Assembly: GCF_958298935.1 (NCBI RefSeq)
Contig: NC_084922.1
Span: forward strand, 49,011,458 to 49,075,457
DNA length: 64,000 nucleotides
DNA from: Phragmites australis
Taxonomy: Eukaryota > Streptophyta > Magnoliopsida > Poales > Poaceae
Direction of reading: 5' to 3'
Numbering within the stretch: the first letter of the stretch is position 1; every line of letters starts with the position of its first letter. Below the pieces are notes generated by a model that was not told the origin of the DNA, did not search any database, and worked only from the letters and a program-made list of their open reading frames with translations. Made by a program: the position numbers and the translations under genes. Positions 1 through 11,959 of this stretch are shown piece by piece.

Positions 1-1196
1 AAAACCGGACCGAACCCAAGAAACAACTGGTCAAACGCTGCGCCTGCCCTGCACCTGAGGATTTCGATCGTTTTTGCGTGCATGGCCGCCACAAAAGGTG
101 CGGGCCGAGGTGGGTAAACGTGGAGGTAACCCGCGGGTAAGGCCATCGTGTGGTTGCCGTCGCGATGAGCCGGGGAGCGGATAAGGCGCGTGCGCCATTG
201 GCTCCCCGCTCCTGCCGGATCAGATCTGCCGGTTGCCGCGTCCCATACGCTCGATTCGCTTCCCGTTCCCCACGCCCGCGCGCTCGATCAAGCTGGACCC
301 GTCGCCTCTCATCCCCAGACCCCGAACTCGCCCGCCGCCGCCGATCCGCGTGCACTCGGCTCGTGGCCCGGCTCACGGAGGCCTGTACGTGCGCACAAGG
401 GGTTTGTTTTGTTCTGTTCCATTCTCGGCTTTGGCAAGTGGACGACTTGGCATGCATGCATGTGCCGTGTGTTTATCAGCTGCTCTCCTCCGTCTCTTGC
501 ACCAGTCAAGGCCTATCTATCGAGATTGCGCTCTTCAGCGACGGAATAAGGCGTGCTAGCTGCTGTTGCCATGTCCACGATCGGGCCGAGATGGTTTGCG
601 CCGTAGCCGAACATTGCATCGGTTCTTGCTAGTGGCGCACGTCCCATCTGTACCCCACTGGGAGAAAGTTTGTTTGTGCGCAGTATATCACAATACAACT
701 CTGAAAAAACAGATTTTCTTAGAGACAAAATAAAAATAAAAATAAAGTGTATGGCGAACATTACGGGAGAAGTTGTTCTCTTCTGTCATGCTTACATCAA
801 AGAAAAAGTGAAGAAGAAAAAAACACTACACCGCTTCGAGAGCTCATGATCGAGGAGCTAGGTTTCAACTTAATAATCAAAGCATGCATGCCTTGACGAA
901 GGTAGAAAGCATCCAATCAGGTACAATTATATACCATAGAACAAGACCACTCAAAAGAACATCATAGGGTCGTAATAAAGGGTTAGTAGGAGAGTATTAA
1001 TTATATTTATGATTTCTTACTGTTCATGTACAAAAAGGCAAACTTGTTTGTTCGCAGCGAAGGCTACTACTTCGATCGACTAGCTTGCTTGCAATTGCAA
1101 AGAAAAGGGCAAAAAGTTACAATTTAATTGCTCCCAACATGATGCTTGCCAGAGGAACAAAACGGCGTCGGTGCATGACTTGGATCAATTGGTTAC
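1..1196. other. Anonymous sequence, GC-rich then AT-rich
   Basis: The first ~500 bases are GC-rich with short open frames that overlap on both strands and match no family I recognise; they could be a promoter or 5' leader of a gene outside the window. From ~640 the DNA turns AT-rich without supportable coding potential. Confidence 0.3.
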
Positions 1197-1286
1197 ACCA
1201 AACTTGGTACTCCAGATACTCCCTGCTCCTGCCGAACCCCTAACCAACTTGGTACTCCAGATCCTCTATGCTCCTGCCGAACCCCA
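1197..1286. repeat. 45-bp tandem duplication, two copies
   Basis: Two adjacent copies of a 45-bp unit. The shared segments ACTTGGTACTCCAGAT and GCTCCTGCCGAACCCC start at 1202 and 1247 for the first. The copies differ at a few bases. No gene is associated. Confidence 0.8.
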
Positions 1287-1344
1287 AAAGTAAAATTCAC
1301 AGTACAGCTTCCAAAACACCAGTACCATCAAAAGGGACTGAGAT

Positions 1345-1372
1345 GCTCTGTATCGGAGAAGCCAATACAGAG
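1345..1372. repeat. Short inverted repeat
   Basis: CTCTGTAT and ATACAGAG form perfect 8-bp arms around an 11-base loop. This is a small potential hairpin of unknown role. Confidence 0.5.
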
Positions 1373-1512
1373 AGCCTACAGTCCTCTGCATTAAGGTAAA
1401 CGTGTACCGTCCGATCAAAAACGGAGAGGCGGAGAGCTCAGATCAGATGGTACAGTAATCTTTGAACAGCAAAGCACGCCACAACAGAAAACCATATCAC
1501 TGTTGCTACAGG

Positions 1513-1594
1513 GATTGTGATTAATTAATGTATCCTACTGTAGCTGTTGACTCATTACACTGTTTACACAGTGATTCTCTGCATTAATCACAAT
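1513..1594. repeat. Inverted repeat with 12-13-bp arms
   Basis: ATTGTGATTAAT near 1513 is mirrored by ATTAATCACAAT near 1582, about 58 bases apart. It could be the ends of a very short MITE, but no target duplication is visible. Confidence 0.45.
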
Positions 1595-1599
1595 TAAGG

Positions 1600-2719
1600 C
1601 AGAGGATCCGGTCCAAAAATCTTTGTTATTCTAAAATAACACAAAGATGAAAAAAGAACATATGCATGCATGCATGCCTTTAGATGTTGCAAATTTTGTA
1701 GCCAGAAATCTGCAACACGATATCGTGTTATCATGAACTAATTGGCCCACATGTTATCCATCTTTGGTTAAGCTACCTTGCACTGTGTGGTGTTCAGACT
1801 TCAGAGAGCTGAGACCAAAGGAAGAAAGATCACTATCATTAGGTCTGCCCACGGAGCCTTAAACTAACGAATCCGCCATAATACGTCGCATCTTAACAAA
1901 ACAGAGGGCATTAACTAACAAGTTCAAGTATGCAATTGGAGGACAATGAGCGCAAGCAAAACTGCTCATGTGTGATCAGACTGGATGGTATCTCCATCTC
2001 TGCAGCAAAAGAATGCCGTCCAAACAACTACCATGTAGAAATCGTTGGATTATGCTGGAGTGCCTGACCGGTTATTATTATTATTATTTTCTCTTTAAAA
2101 ACATGGTTAATTTCTGTTTGACCAGTAGTAAGCAGTCCATCATTGATCTTATTGCTTGCAAAGCCTACTGATGACGTCCACATCATGGCTGGTCCAATCG
2201 TTTCGCATTACGGCCTAATTTGAAACGAATTCACTCGGTGACTTGAGCTCGACGTGAAGCCGACATCGGAATTATATTGCGTTTTCGCTCCTGGTTTTCA
2301 CTGTCAACTGATGAGATTTCAACTGTAAATTAACTGACAGAATTGGCATGAACTCTCAAGTTGGCATGAAGCGGCATGCGTTAGACATGGTCTTCAAACA
2401 ATTTTCTTTTATGTTTGTGCGAGAGCATAATGTTTGGCATGAACTCCCAAGTTGGAGTTACATTTGGAGTTTAGTTTGGCTTACCTGAAGAATCTGAAAG
2501 TAACTTAACCAATGGTACCGACACATATAGTGAACAGTGCAGAACTATAGTAAGGAGAGTTTGAGCGAAACTGTATAACATTACTTCCGTAATTGCGTTC
2601 GAGATGTGATGGCTTAGGACTGCCAGACAAGATCATTTTTCTTGTGTTCTTCGGGAGGCACTCGGGCGAAGCATATAAAGGACTGGCAAAAAGTCGAAAC
2701 TTCTCTTTACCTGAACAGT
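1600..2719. other. AT-rich anonymous sequence
   Basis: No recognisable gene or element. A (TTA)n run lies near 2072. The sentence-like repeat of 'GGCATGAACTC(T/C)CAAGTTGG' near 2347 and 2437 suggests a small old duplication. Confidence 0.3.
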
Positions 2720-3039
2720 TCATAGTTGCAGCTGCGGAGCAGTATCTGTCTGTGTTCCTGTGTAATGTTTTTTTGCCACAGTTGACAGTTCCATAGGAGA
2801 TTTCAGGGTTTGGTTGCCTAAGATGTTACTGTCGCACTGATATACTACAGGTGGTGTACATTCACATCTCTCAAAGTCTAATGGTGTCGAGATTCCAGCT
2901 GTAATGCTGTGCACATATTCTCCATGGAATCTAAGGGAGTTTGACAGGGAAAAGCAACCTTTTTCCTCTCCTTTTCCCTTGCTCTTAGATCTGTCATTCT
3001 CATCGAAAACCGGCAGTTGGAACACTAAAACTCCCTAGA
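2720..3039 (-). other. Possible coding exon, anonymous
   Basis: On the minus strand an open frame of about 105 codons follows a good splice-acceptor context (pyrimidine/AT-rich tract, then CTGCATTCTAG ending near 3040) and ends in TGA. The peptide is mixed in composition, with a lysine/glutamate-rich start (SKSKGKGEEKGC) and then a non-repetitive body. The usual in-frame ATG is absent, so it could only be a downstream exon. I do not recognise the family. The alternative is chance open frame in non-coding DNA. Confidence 0.25.
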
Positions 3040-4034
3040 ATGCAGTTATCAGATGAATTAAATGTAATAAAGTTTTTTTTTAAATAAGGTCAATCTGCTG
3101 ACGAAATTTCCCAAATTTTCTCCATTTTGTCAATAGTGGTTTCTATCGGGTCCACTTTCTTTCCCCTATACCGTGAGCGTATTAATTTTTGCGACAACAT
3201 TGTATTTGCAAATAGTCGTGTGTTGTCGTACTAAACATGACGGATGTTCAAGGTTAACTTCCAGGAGTGTAGATGGTCGACATGACATGTCCAGGAATGT
3301 TCCGTTCATGTCCTGCTGAAAAAGCCTGAAAACCGTGGCAACCTTTGGTTCCTTGGGGGGCCGCCACACACAAAAAGCAGGAGCATGCTACGTCTTAGCA
3401 ACCCAACGAAAGAGCAGCTCTTCAAACCGCACCTAATTACGATCCAAATTAGGTTTTGGGCGGTCATTATATCCAGCCAAGGTTAGGAAGAAACATACAT
3501 AAAAGAGGCGTTCAATATGGAGCAGCAATCAATCAAGCAATTCACTATTCCGGTAGCATGGTCCACGCATACAAGCAAGAAGAAGAGGTGTGTTTAGTTG
3601 TTCGTACAAGTTTTCTAAGCTACAGCGTATATTCTGGATGAGTAGAACCAGATTGAGTAGATATAGTGACTTTTAAAAAAGAGTGTTAGTTGTCTATATA
3701 GATGGATATAATGACTATGCATCTACGGATGTAAGGAACATGTAAAATTGTTTAATTGCCTATATAAATGGATGCAATAGTCTTGCACCTGAGAGTAACA
3801 AGTGTATCCGTTACAGTACTATAACAAATACAATACATCCATAGAGCTAAACTTCAGAGAGAAACTCAATTAAAATGTGTCCACCGGATCATACTCCAAC
3901 CAAATAATTATAGCTATAAATACTGAGAGTAACAGTATATAAAGACAATCAAACAACATTTTCTATAAAAATATAGATACTAACAGAGGCAGGATGCCCC
4001 GATACAAACCAACCAGCACACCCAAGATGTATCG
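3040..4034. other. AT-rich anonymous sequence
   Basis: No supportable gene. Several AT-rich stretches and short ORFs are on both strands; nothing recognised. Confidence 0.3.
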
Positions 4035-4277
4035 CTACTCCCCAAACTTAGGAGGCAAGTCATTCTTGCCAAATCGAGCCGTCAGATCAGAAAGGAAATC
4101 AAAAAGACCTGCAAGATGGAAAGGATACTTGCAGAGATGGTTAACGTCGGGCTCATTGTTACATTGCCTGTGAAAGTGAGAGGTCATGGCGGCCAGCTCT
4201 TTGGAGGCGCCGGCATGCTGTCACTGTGCTTTTAAGAAATGGATTGACATGGCGATCAGGGCAGCCATCGAGTCTGA
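4035..4277 (-). pseudogene. Coding-like relic, anonymous, one internal stop
   Basis: The minus strand reads as about 80 protein-like codons between an upstream TAA (4278-4280) and a terminal TAG (4035-4037), broken once by TGA at 4221-4223. The peptide has a balanced composition with segments such as SKELAAMTSHFHRQCNNEP and LAGLFDFLSDLTARFGKNDL. It stands out from the AT-rich surroundings by GC content. A CAG just upstream of the TCG ATG start region could be a splice acceptor, making this a terminal exon of a decayed gene. I cannot name the family. Confidence 0.35.
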
Positions 4278-5104
4278 TTAGGCATGACGTACATGGCTTG
4301 AAAAGAAGACGATCGAGGTATAATTATTGGGCCATATGTAAGAACATGTCTATGAACATAATAATTAGTAGTAGTGTAGTATCTATGATGATTAAGGTAT
4401 TCATTCATAGAGCAAGATGCATATATAGACAATAGGAACAGTACATGTGTTCTTGCAAGCTTCATATATTCTCGATTAGTATGGCCCTAGGATTTGTGAT
4501 TGCTGTTTGAGAGCTTCTTTCAAAGGATCCAAAAGGGCATCTTCAATACTCCAGTTGGGAAGAATTTAAGGATCTGTGCTGTTCTGGCATCAACGTAGGA
4601 GTAGTTTAGTGGTTGCACGAGTTAGCTGTAGCAACCGTGCAAGTGTGCATAGATTAATCAGATCGCTCTGGCACTTTTGCTTGGTGCTGATTCACTCACA
4701 TGTAGATACAAATGAATAGTAGCATAACAGATGCAGCTGGTGCTTCTTGAAGAAAGAGAGATAATATATAACGGAAGAGGAGAGAGGAAGAAGATTAGCT
4801 ATAGATGTTTTTGCTTTGCTTACCTAATTCCTCATTATCGAATACTACTACTTGAGCAACTGTGGGAAAAGCCAACAGAAATTCATGCATGCATCTGCTC
4901 CACCATGCCTATGCTTATCTCTCTGCAGTGACATGGATTAACTATTGCCGAGTAGTAATTCAGAATGCAATGCATGCTTCAGTGTCTCCGACGAACAAGT
5001 TCCGGCTTCTGAAGTCTTGCTTGAAAATTATGATGATTAATTGAAAGGAATTAATGGATCAATCGATGATGGGAAAAGGTGCTTTTTTTGGTAAAGGAAC
5101 GAGT
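4278..5104. other. AT-rich anonymous sequence
   Basis: No recognisable gene or element; short ORFs only. Confidence 0.3.
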
Positions 5105-6546
5105 TTCCATTTTTTTTCATCTTTCCATACATACAGTCTACATTCATTATTACACTAAGCATAACGGAAACAAGTTGTTTTTTTATAAAAAAAAACATCA
5201 ATCACGTAGCATATGATTATGCAGCCACTCATTTTGGTGAAGACTTGCATGGTCACCATCTCCAAACAATGACATACTTTCATAATATCTTCTCTTTATA
5301 TTTTCTTTTGAAGTAGCCTTTAGAAATGTAACCAATAGTTTTCTCTGAAGATTCCCTATACGAAAGTCATATAATATTTTATTATTAAAAACTATATTAT
5401 TACGATAGAGCCATATAGACTAAAAAATAGCAGCCGCCCCAACTAAAGCTTGAAAATTAGAAGTAGCTCCCTTGTGCCTGGCCAATTTTCCATTATATTA
5501 TCTATACTGTTAGGTTTTTTTTATTCCCAAAGCAATAGTAATTATGTGCCAAATGGATCCGGCAAAATTACACTAAAAAAACAAATATTGTTTGTTTTCA
5601 TTATGGTTGCAAAAATAACATTTTAAGTTGTTATTATAATTTCTTTTGACCAAATTATCCTTGATCAAAATTACACATCTATATAAGTACCAAGAAAACC
5701 TTGATTTTGAGAGGGAGCTTAAGCTTCCATAGACCTCTTGCAGGGACCAAAATGGATTGTGATATCATTTGGTTGTACATTGAATGAACCAAAAATTTTC
5801 CATTAGAATGCAACCCCCATTTAAAGACGTCTCGTCCCCTGCATACTTGAATATGTACCAACTTAGACACCATATTATGCTAAGCAATTTATTTATCCCC
5901 AATAATTGGTTTACGAAATGAGAGATTTAGCGGTATGAAACTCGTTATCTCCATCACTATGCTTTGTTTCCTTCTATCCACATTAAACAGTGTCGGATAT
6001 TATTTTCTCAGAGTGGTATTACTTAACCAACTATTTTCCAAAATCTAGTTTGGCTACCATTCTTAATCTGGAAAGATCCTCATTTAAGGAAATCTTTTTT
6101 TCACTTTCATAAGCCCAGACCAGAAGTGTGAATTTCTTGATTTCCACTCACCCTATGTGAGAGATTTGCCGCCAATGTCTTTATTTCTGAGCAATTATTA
6201 CCAAACCCTATACCCATTAAGCAGTCCAAAAAGCCACTTGCTGAGGAGACAAATATTCTTAATCAAGATATTAGTAATAACTAATCCACTCCGGTCTTTT
6301 GGTTGGCAAAGTATATCCCAACGAGCTAGCCGATATTTCTTTTTATGGCTATCCCCTTGCCAAAAGAACCTGGATCGAAAATGATCCGGTCTTTTAAGCA
6401 CACTCCATGAGACTTCAAAGAATTACATAATGAAAATGGTGAGACAGCTTAACACTGAGTTTAAGAGTACTAATCTTTCTCCAACAGACATAAGTTTTAC
6501 CTTTCAATTGCTCAGTTTCCTCTCAAACTTTTTTTCAACCCCCTTC
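5105..6546 (-). pseudogene. LINE ORF2 3' part, interrupted copy
   Basis: This is the downstream part of a plant L1-type non-LTR retrotransposon, minus strand. Around 6400-6200 the frame reads FRSRFFWQGDSHKKKYRLARW and WDILCQPKDRSGL, typical of the region after the reverse transcriptase of grass LINEs. Around 5870-5690 it reads NGKFLVHSMYNQMI and WKLKLPLKIKVFL, the zf-RVT domain. Frameshifts and stops are frequent, so it is dead. A candidate poly(A) tail is the A-run at about 5107-5114 (minus strand). The upstream part of the same copy resumes beyond the solo LTR at 8108, since the protein register continues across the insertion. Confidence 0.8.
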
Positions 6547-8107
6547 TGTCGATGAATCGGGAACCGGGGGTCCCCGAATCCTGAGGCCATGCCAGCAATC
6601 CGCCACGTGACACTATCCCGCGGAGTTTCCTCCGCGAGGTAAAAAAGATTAAGTACCGGGAGAGGGCGCTCGGGGCCACAGTTAGTGGTCCCCGAGTACC
6701 CAAGTTCCCCGATGATCTGCGAAGTCTAAGTACTAGGAAGAAAGTGCTCATAGAGGTATACGGTGACCTCCGAGCACCCGAGTCCCCCGACGATCAGGAA
6801 AGCTAAGTACCAGGAGAAATGTGCCCGAGGCCGCGAGCGGTGGCCCCCTGGGCACCCAAGTATCCCGAGGACCTACTGAAGGAAGTTCTGGGAGAGAGTG
6901 CTCAGGGCTGCGTGCAGCAGCCCCCGAGCAATCGGTCCCCGAGGATCTGTACAAGCGTGCCCGGAAGGGAGTGCTCGGGGAGGTGAACAGTATCCCTGAG
7001 CACTCGGTTCCCCGAGGATCAAGAAAGGGCATTCTCGAGAGAGAGTGCTCGGGGAGGTGAACAGTGACCCCGGAGCACTCTGTTCCCTGACGACTCAGAG
7101 AGCCCCCTGACAGTGACCCCCCGAGCACTCGGTTCCCCGACGACTCAGAGAGCCCCCTGACAGTGGCCCCCGCGGGGCCCACTGATGAGGTGTCAGCCAG
7201 TCAAAGGCTCAATACCGCATTTAAAGAGCGCGTGTGGCCTATCACCTCCAACTGCTCTCGCTACGCTCGGTGTCAGTTCCCGCCACATTCTGGCAGAAGG
7301 ATGTGGGGTCATTAAATGCACGGGTCCCATCCCGTGCCATCCAGCCCGTCTCGGGATAACGTCGTAAGGGTTGAGGCGTTCCGTCTGCCACGCTGCTGTG
7401 GCAGGAGAACAAGACAGGACGGGCACGCCGGGCCGCTCTGCGGCTGCCCGGTGGGCCCTCTCCACGGCGCCCATTGCCAGTGCATTTATGGTGACGGATG
7501 ACCGGGCGTGGGACGCATTTTCCACCCCCGATCACTTCGCACAGAGGCTATGATGACGCCCTTTCCATTTATGGTATCTTGGAACTCGTGCCCCCCTCCC
7601 GTTCGGGGCACGCTACTGCCGGCGGGTATTTAAAGCAGCCAGCAGCACGGACAAAGACAAGTTTTTGAAGCTTTGAAATCTCTGAGCAAGCTCGACAAGT
7701 TAGACAATCTCTAAAAGGTTGGAAAATCCCAGAGGAAGTTTTTCGAATTAGCGAAGAGAAGAGAAGATCGAGAGCACCCAAAGCTAGCAGATACACGTAG
7801 ACCGAAGAACAATGAGCCCCTAGCTCTAAGATAGACAAACATTCTTGTAACCAGCAACATCCTTGAGGGACATTCTCAAGCCATTTATAGTATCCATACA
7901 GGAGTAGGGTGTTACGCCTCCGTGCGGTCCGAACCTGTCTAAACACCAGCGTATTTACTCCGTTCCGCGCTAGATCATTCCACCCCACTAGCCATCACAT
8001 TCATACCCATTTATTTCTCCGACGAACATATTTAGGATCACCCCTCCGACCGAATCTCTAAAAAGGGGTCCCTCAGGATCCCTGCGACAGGAGTTAACCC
8101 TCCGACA
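6547..8107 (+). mobile_element. Solo LTR, Ty3/gypsy (family of the 54762-63309 element)
   Basis: It begins TGTCGATGAATCGGGAACC and ends CCCTCCGACA, with the terminal TG...CA of an LTR. Its 3' 65 bases match the reverse complement of the LTR ends at 54762 and 61737, so it is the same family in the opposite orientation. Flanking 5-mers are CCTTC and CTTTC, a target duplication with one later change. U3 holds ~7 diverged ~70-bp repeats rich in CTCGGGG and CCCCGAG (about 6640-7180). A TATA box (TATTTAAA) lies at 7627-7634. No internal sequence remains, so this formed by LTR-LTR recombination. It sits inside a LINE. Confidence 0.88.
7627..7634 (+). promoter_or_regulatory. LTR TATA box
   Basis: TATTTAAA downstream of the GC-rich U3 repeats, at the position matching the TATA boxes of related LTRs. 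Confidence 0.5.
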
Positions 8108-8415
8108 CTTTCCAATCACTATTTTTTAGCTTCATGTGAATCATAGAAATACTAGTATATCTGAACAGCAAAGAAACAATATCACATCCAAATAATTACG
8201 AGTATTGCTCTTCACATTCTTTGGCTTTCCTATTCAAATGATCTCACTTTTATAAAAATTGATCTTAATATCAGATAGTTGTTCAAACACACGTAGCATA
8301 AGTCTTATATTTTTTGCTTGCTCAAGATTATGATTCATGAAAATAATGGTATCATCTATATATTGCAGGATAGATAAGTCATCATCCACAGGATGTGGCA
8401 CAACTCCGTTGATAT
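8108..8415 (-). pseudogene. LINE ORF2 reverse-transcriptase part, 5'-truncated
   Basis: The minus strand encodes an RT core: LSILQYIDDTIIFMNHN (the catalytic box, with YIDD in place of the usual YADD), followed by EQAKNIRLMLRVFEQLS and KINFYKSEI, all classic plant LINE RT. Coding similarity ends near 8415 at GVVPHPVDDD, so the copy is 5'-truncated. The reading continues through the solo LTR at 6547-8107 into the piece at 5105-6546. Frameshifts lie near 8200. Confidence 0.8.
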
Positions 8416-10239
8416 ATATGAAAAAAAAAAGAAACAGTTGATTATCTAAAAAAACAAATATTTGAGGTTTAGGACAACTGAAGAAAACACAGCTGGTGTT
8501 GCTGTCAGGATCATAACTGGCTGATGAAGAATAGTACAAAGTTGCCGTTCCAGTACAAATTTAATCAATGGCGGCAAAAAGTGTTGGACACAAACTACTA
8601 ATCTATTGTGAGCTCCAGGGAATCGATACGCATCAAACCCAATCATGATAAAGACTAGCTTACAGACACAAGTAACTAACCAGAAGACTCTACAATTTAG
8701 AAGTATATACAACCAGAAGCTAAGGTTATGACTTCTGACTAATCCTTACGATGTGCTGACACCACGACGGCAACTCCTTGATCGATTCAGACATGTTGAA
8801 TTGAATCCCTTCAGTTGCAACTCATATAATTGAAGCCATGTGTCCGCGGTTGCAATCACCACACTAGCGTACAATTCGCGTAAAAACACAGCCCCAATTC
8901 TATATGGGAGACATGTTGAATCTACTTTTCTTGCTTGCATATGGATTGATAGATTCAGAGCATCACCCTACTGTATAATTGTATATCTAACAGAACGGCT
9001 AAAGAAATCGAAGGCGATGTCAGTCTGAACATCGAACTGAACCTGCTCCGAATACTTTGGAGGGGTAAATTCTGAAAGCAACGGATGCACCACAAGCTAT
9101 TCAGTTGTACGTATGCACACCCGTATAGGCTTACATCATGGCTACTCAAGGATAACAATCTTAATGAACACCTTGCTGAGACAAAGGAACTGAACCTTAA
9201 ACATCCAATTAAATGGTTAAAACGCCAGACCAAACTTGATCTACAATACCTACTACCTGGAAGAAACGCCCTTTTTTCTTCTCTCTCTCTCTCTCTCTGG
9301 TTGCACCCTTGTGATCGACACTGTGTTCTACATGTCACTGACGTGGATGGATGCACATCCGACGGTGAGAGGACGCCACAGAGCACGAACACACCCCCTA
9401 GGCGCACCGCCATGGTGTCACATCCTCGTATAAATAATTCAGGGAGACGTGACGCCCATGATTAGACGAGTAAGGGCCTTTGTTAACAGTTGCTGATATG
9501 CGCGTTTCGCTACAGGCAAAGATGTTAACAGTTGGAGCGCCAGATGCTGGCGGTGAGCTGCAATGCCCATTTGTTTACGCTGTTCAAGCGAGATCGTTTC
9601 GTGAAGAACAGAGATGCTGAGGATTCAGTGTGACTAGGATTATTGGCAAGCACGAACAGAACGATGTTTGAGAAAACGAAGGAGCAACCTACCTCCATTG
9701 TTATGTTAGGTCAATGCACCCGCTGTTGAGGAAAACGAAACGTACAGATCAATATTTCATGAATAATGGAAAACTCAGGAACAGCACGAACCGGTGATTT
9801 CTTCAGTGACAGGACCTTTTGACTAGCAAATGGATCCTTCAGGATCAGAGCCTGACTTAGCTGACAAACCGAGTTATGAAACTGTTGTCATACGGTACAT
9901 GTGATTGTATGATTATTATTTAACAGTAGCTTCAGGTACCAGCAGATTCGCATGTTCTAACTAAAAACATGCAAAAGAAAAACAATAAGATCCAAGAAAT
10001 CCATCCCATGGTCATGATTTCATTCTCCGCAACAGAAAGGGAGATGGGTACTATGACGAGAACTGATTGAGCTGCAGGCTTTCCTCTGGAAAGAATAAAA
10101 GAAAGAAGAGTTGGGAACAACCCACGATACCAGCATGCATGTCAGTCAGTATTGCTCTCCAATTTTCAGGAAAACAAGGGAGGTTACTATTTCAGATGAA
10201 TGATTTTCTCAGCTTTGTTTCCCTGACATTTGTACAATT
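8416..10239. other. Anonymous sequence with CT microsatellite
   Basis: No gene recognised. A (CT)n tract lies at about 9281-9299. The CCGCCATGGTGTCAC block at 9407-9421 recurs at 28097-28111 (see findings). Confidence 0.3.
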
Positions 10240-11735
10240 CAGGGAAGGGGACAAAGCACACGCACTGATAAGCTCATACGAACAACTCTTGAGAACCAAG
10301 CAAGTACCTGGGGTTCCATTGTTGATCCGTAAGCTGTTTAAGGCGGACCTTCAACTGATTCTTGATAAGATCACCGATATGCTACCTGGTTGGAAGGCAG
10401 GGTTGTTGAATCTCGCGGGTAGAGCTGTCCTAGTTAGCGCAGTGCTCACGGCAATCCTCATTTACACGTTGCTAGCTTTGGAGGTACCCAAGGGGGTGAT
10501 CAAGGCCATCGACAAACGAAGGCGGGCATTTCTCTGGAAGGGGCGATACGACGTGCAAGGTGACCATTGTGCGGTGGCTTGGCAATGCGTTTGTCGGCCG
10601 CGTGTGCTCGGAGGACTCGATATTCATAACCTGGAGGTGCTTGGTTGGTCGCTCTGGATGAGGTGGCTTTGACAGCAAAAGGTGCAACCGGATTGGCCAT
10701 GGGCGGCTCTCGGCCTCTCGGTCCATGCAAATGCTTGTGCACTCTTTTGCCGTTTCTGTGATCTTGCTTGTCAGGGATGGGAAGTCCACTCTCTTCCGGT
10801 CGGATCGACGGCTACACGGCCGCTCATTTCTGTATTTGGCGCCACATTTGATGTCGTTTGTGGCGAAGTGGGCCATCGTAAGGCGTACAATCTATGAGGC
10901 TCTTCAGAATTGGCTTTAAATTCGTGACATCCGGGCCAATCTATCTTTACCAGCGTTATCTGACTACCTCCGTGTGTGGGATGCTTTGGAGGTGATGGTC
11001 ATGACGGAGGAGCGCCCCAACCAACATCTATGGTTACCTTCGGCCTTAGGCACATTCTCGACTCGATCGGCTTATTACCGGTTCTTTACGGGTTCCATCG
11101 TCTTTGAGCCATACAAGAGGATCTGGAAGACCTGGGCGTCGTTGCGGGTTAAATTCTTTATCTAGCTAGCTATGCTCAATAGATGCTGGATGGCGGACCG
11201 TCTTGCTCGCCAAGTCCTACAACACCTAGCATATTGTCCGCTCTACGACCAGGTGGATGAAACAATGCAACACCTGCTCGTTGGGTATTTGTTCACCAGG
11301 GAGGTATGGTTCAAGGTGCTCTGGTGCGTCGTCTTACAGTCTTCGGCACCACATGACCTTGAATACGGCTTCCAAGATTGGTGGAGGAACGTGCAGCATG
11401 AAACTCCTAAGGGTGCTCGCAAGGGGCTAAGTTCTTTTGTTATCTTGGTGGTATGGTCTATTTAGAAACATCGCAACAGCTGCATCTTTCACGGTGGTTT
11501 ATCCGGTGTAACGCTGCTTCTCACTAAGATTTTCGTAGAGACCCGCTTCTGGGGAACTGCGGGAGCAAAGGGTTGAGTTTGTTGCCAGCTTGAGTTTTAT
11601 GTTTGAGATCGTAGTCTTTTGTGTGGTACGTATGTAACCAAAATCTAACCTGATCGTTAGTATACCTTTGTATTTAGATAATTCTTTTAGTTAATATAAT
11701 AACATGTAACTCTCTTACCTATTAAAAAAAAGCCA
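10240..11735 (+). pseudogene. 5'-truncated LINE, ORF2 C-terminal part
   Basis: The plus strand carries the region after the RT of a second grass LINE subfamily: LDKITDMLPGWKAGLLNLAG, VLVSAVLTAILIYTLLALEV and IDKRRRAFLWKG near 10350-10550, then zf-RVT (FSTRSAYYRFF near 11060; CPLYDQVDETMQHLLV near 11235). Stops at 10670 and 11163 and several frameshifts break it. It ends in an A8 run at about 11727-11734, the likely poly(A) tail. The 5' truncation near 10240 is typical of abortive target-primed reverse transcription. Target duplication not found. Confidence 0.85.
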
Positions 11736-11959
11736 AGCAATGTAGTCCATCCTGATGAGGCAAGATGAGTCGAGTTGATAAAAAGGTAGCTTAAAAAACA
11801 TCAGGAGCTGTTAAATCTGGAGTTGTCAACACACATAGAGCTTGCAAATGGACGCCTGATGAGGCAGTACATGTACATACTGTACAACCCGGATAAGTTA
11901 AACAATAAGAGAGCAGAACAGAGCAGCAACTGCTGACGTAGGACCAAGCAAGGCAATCT

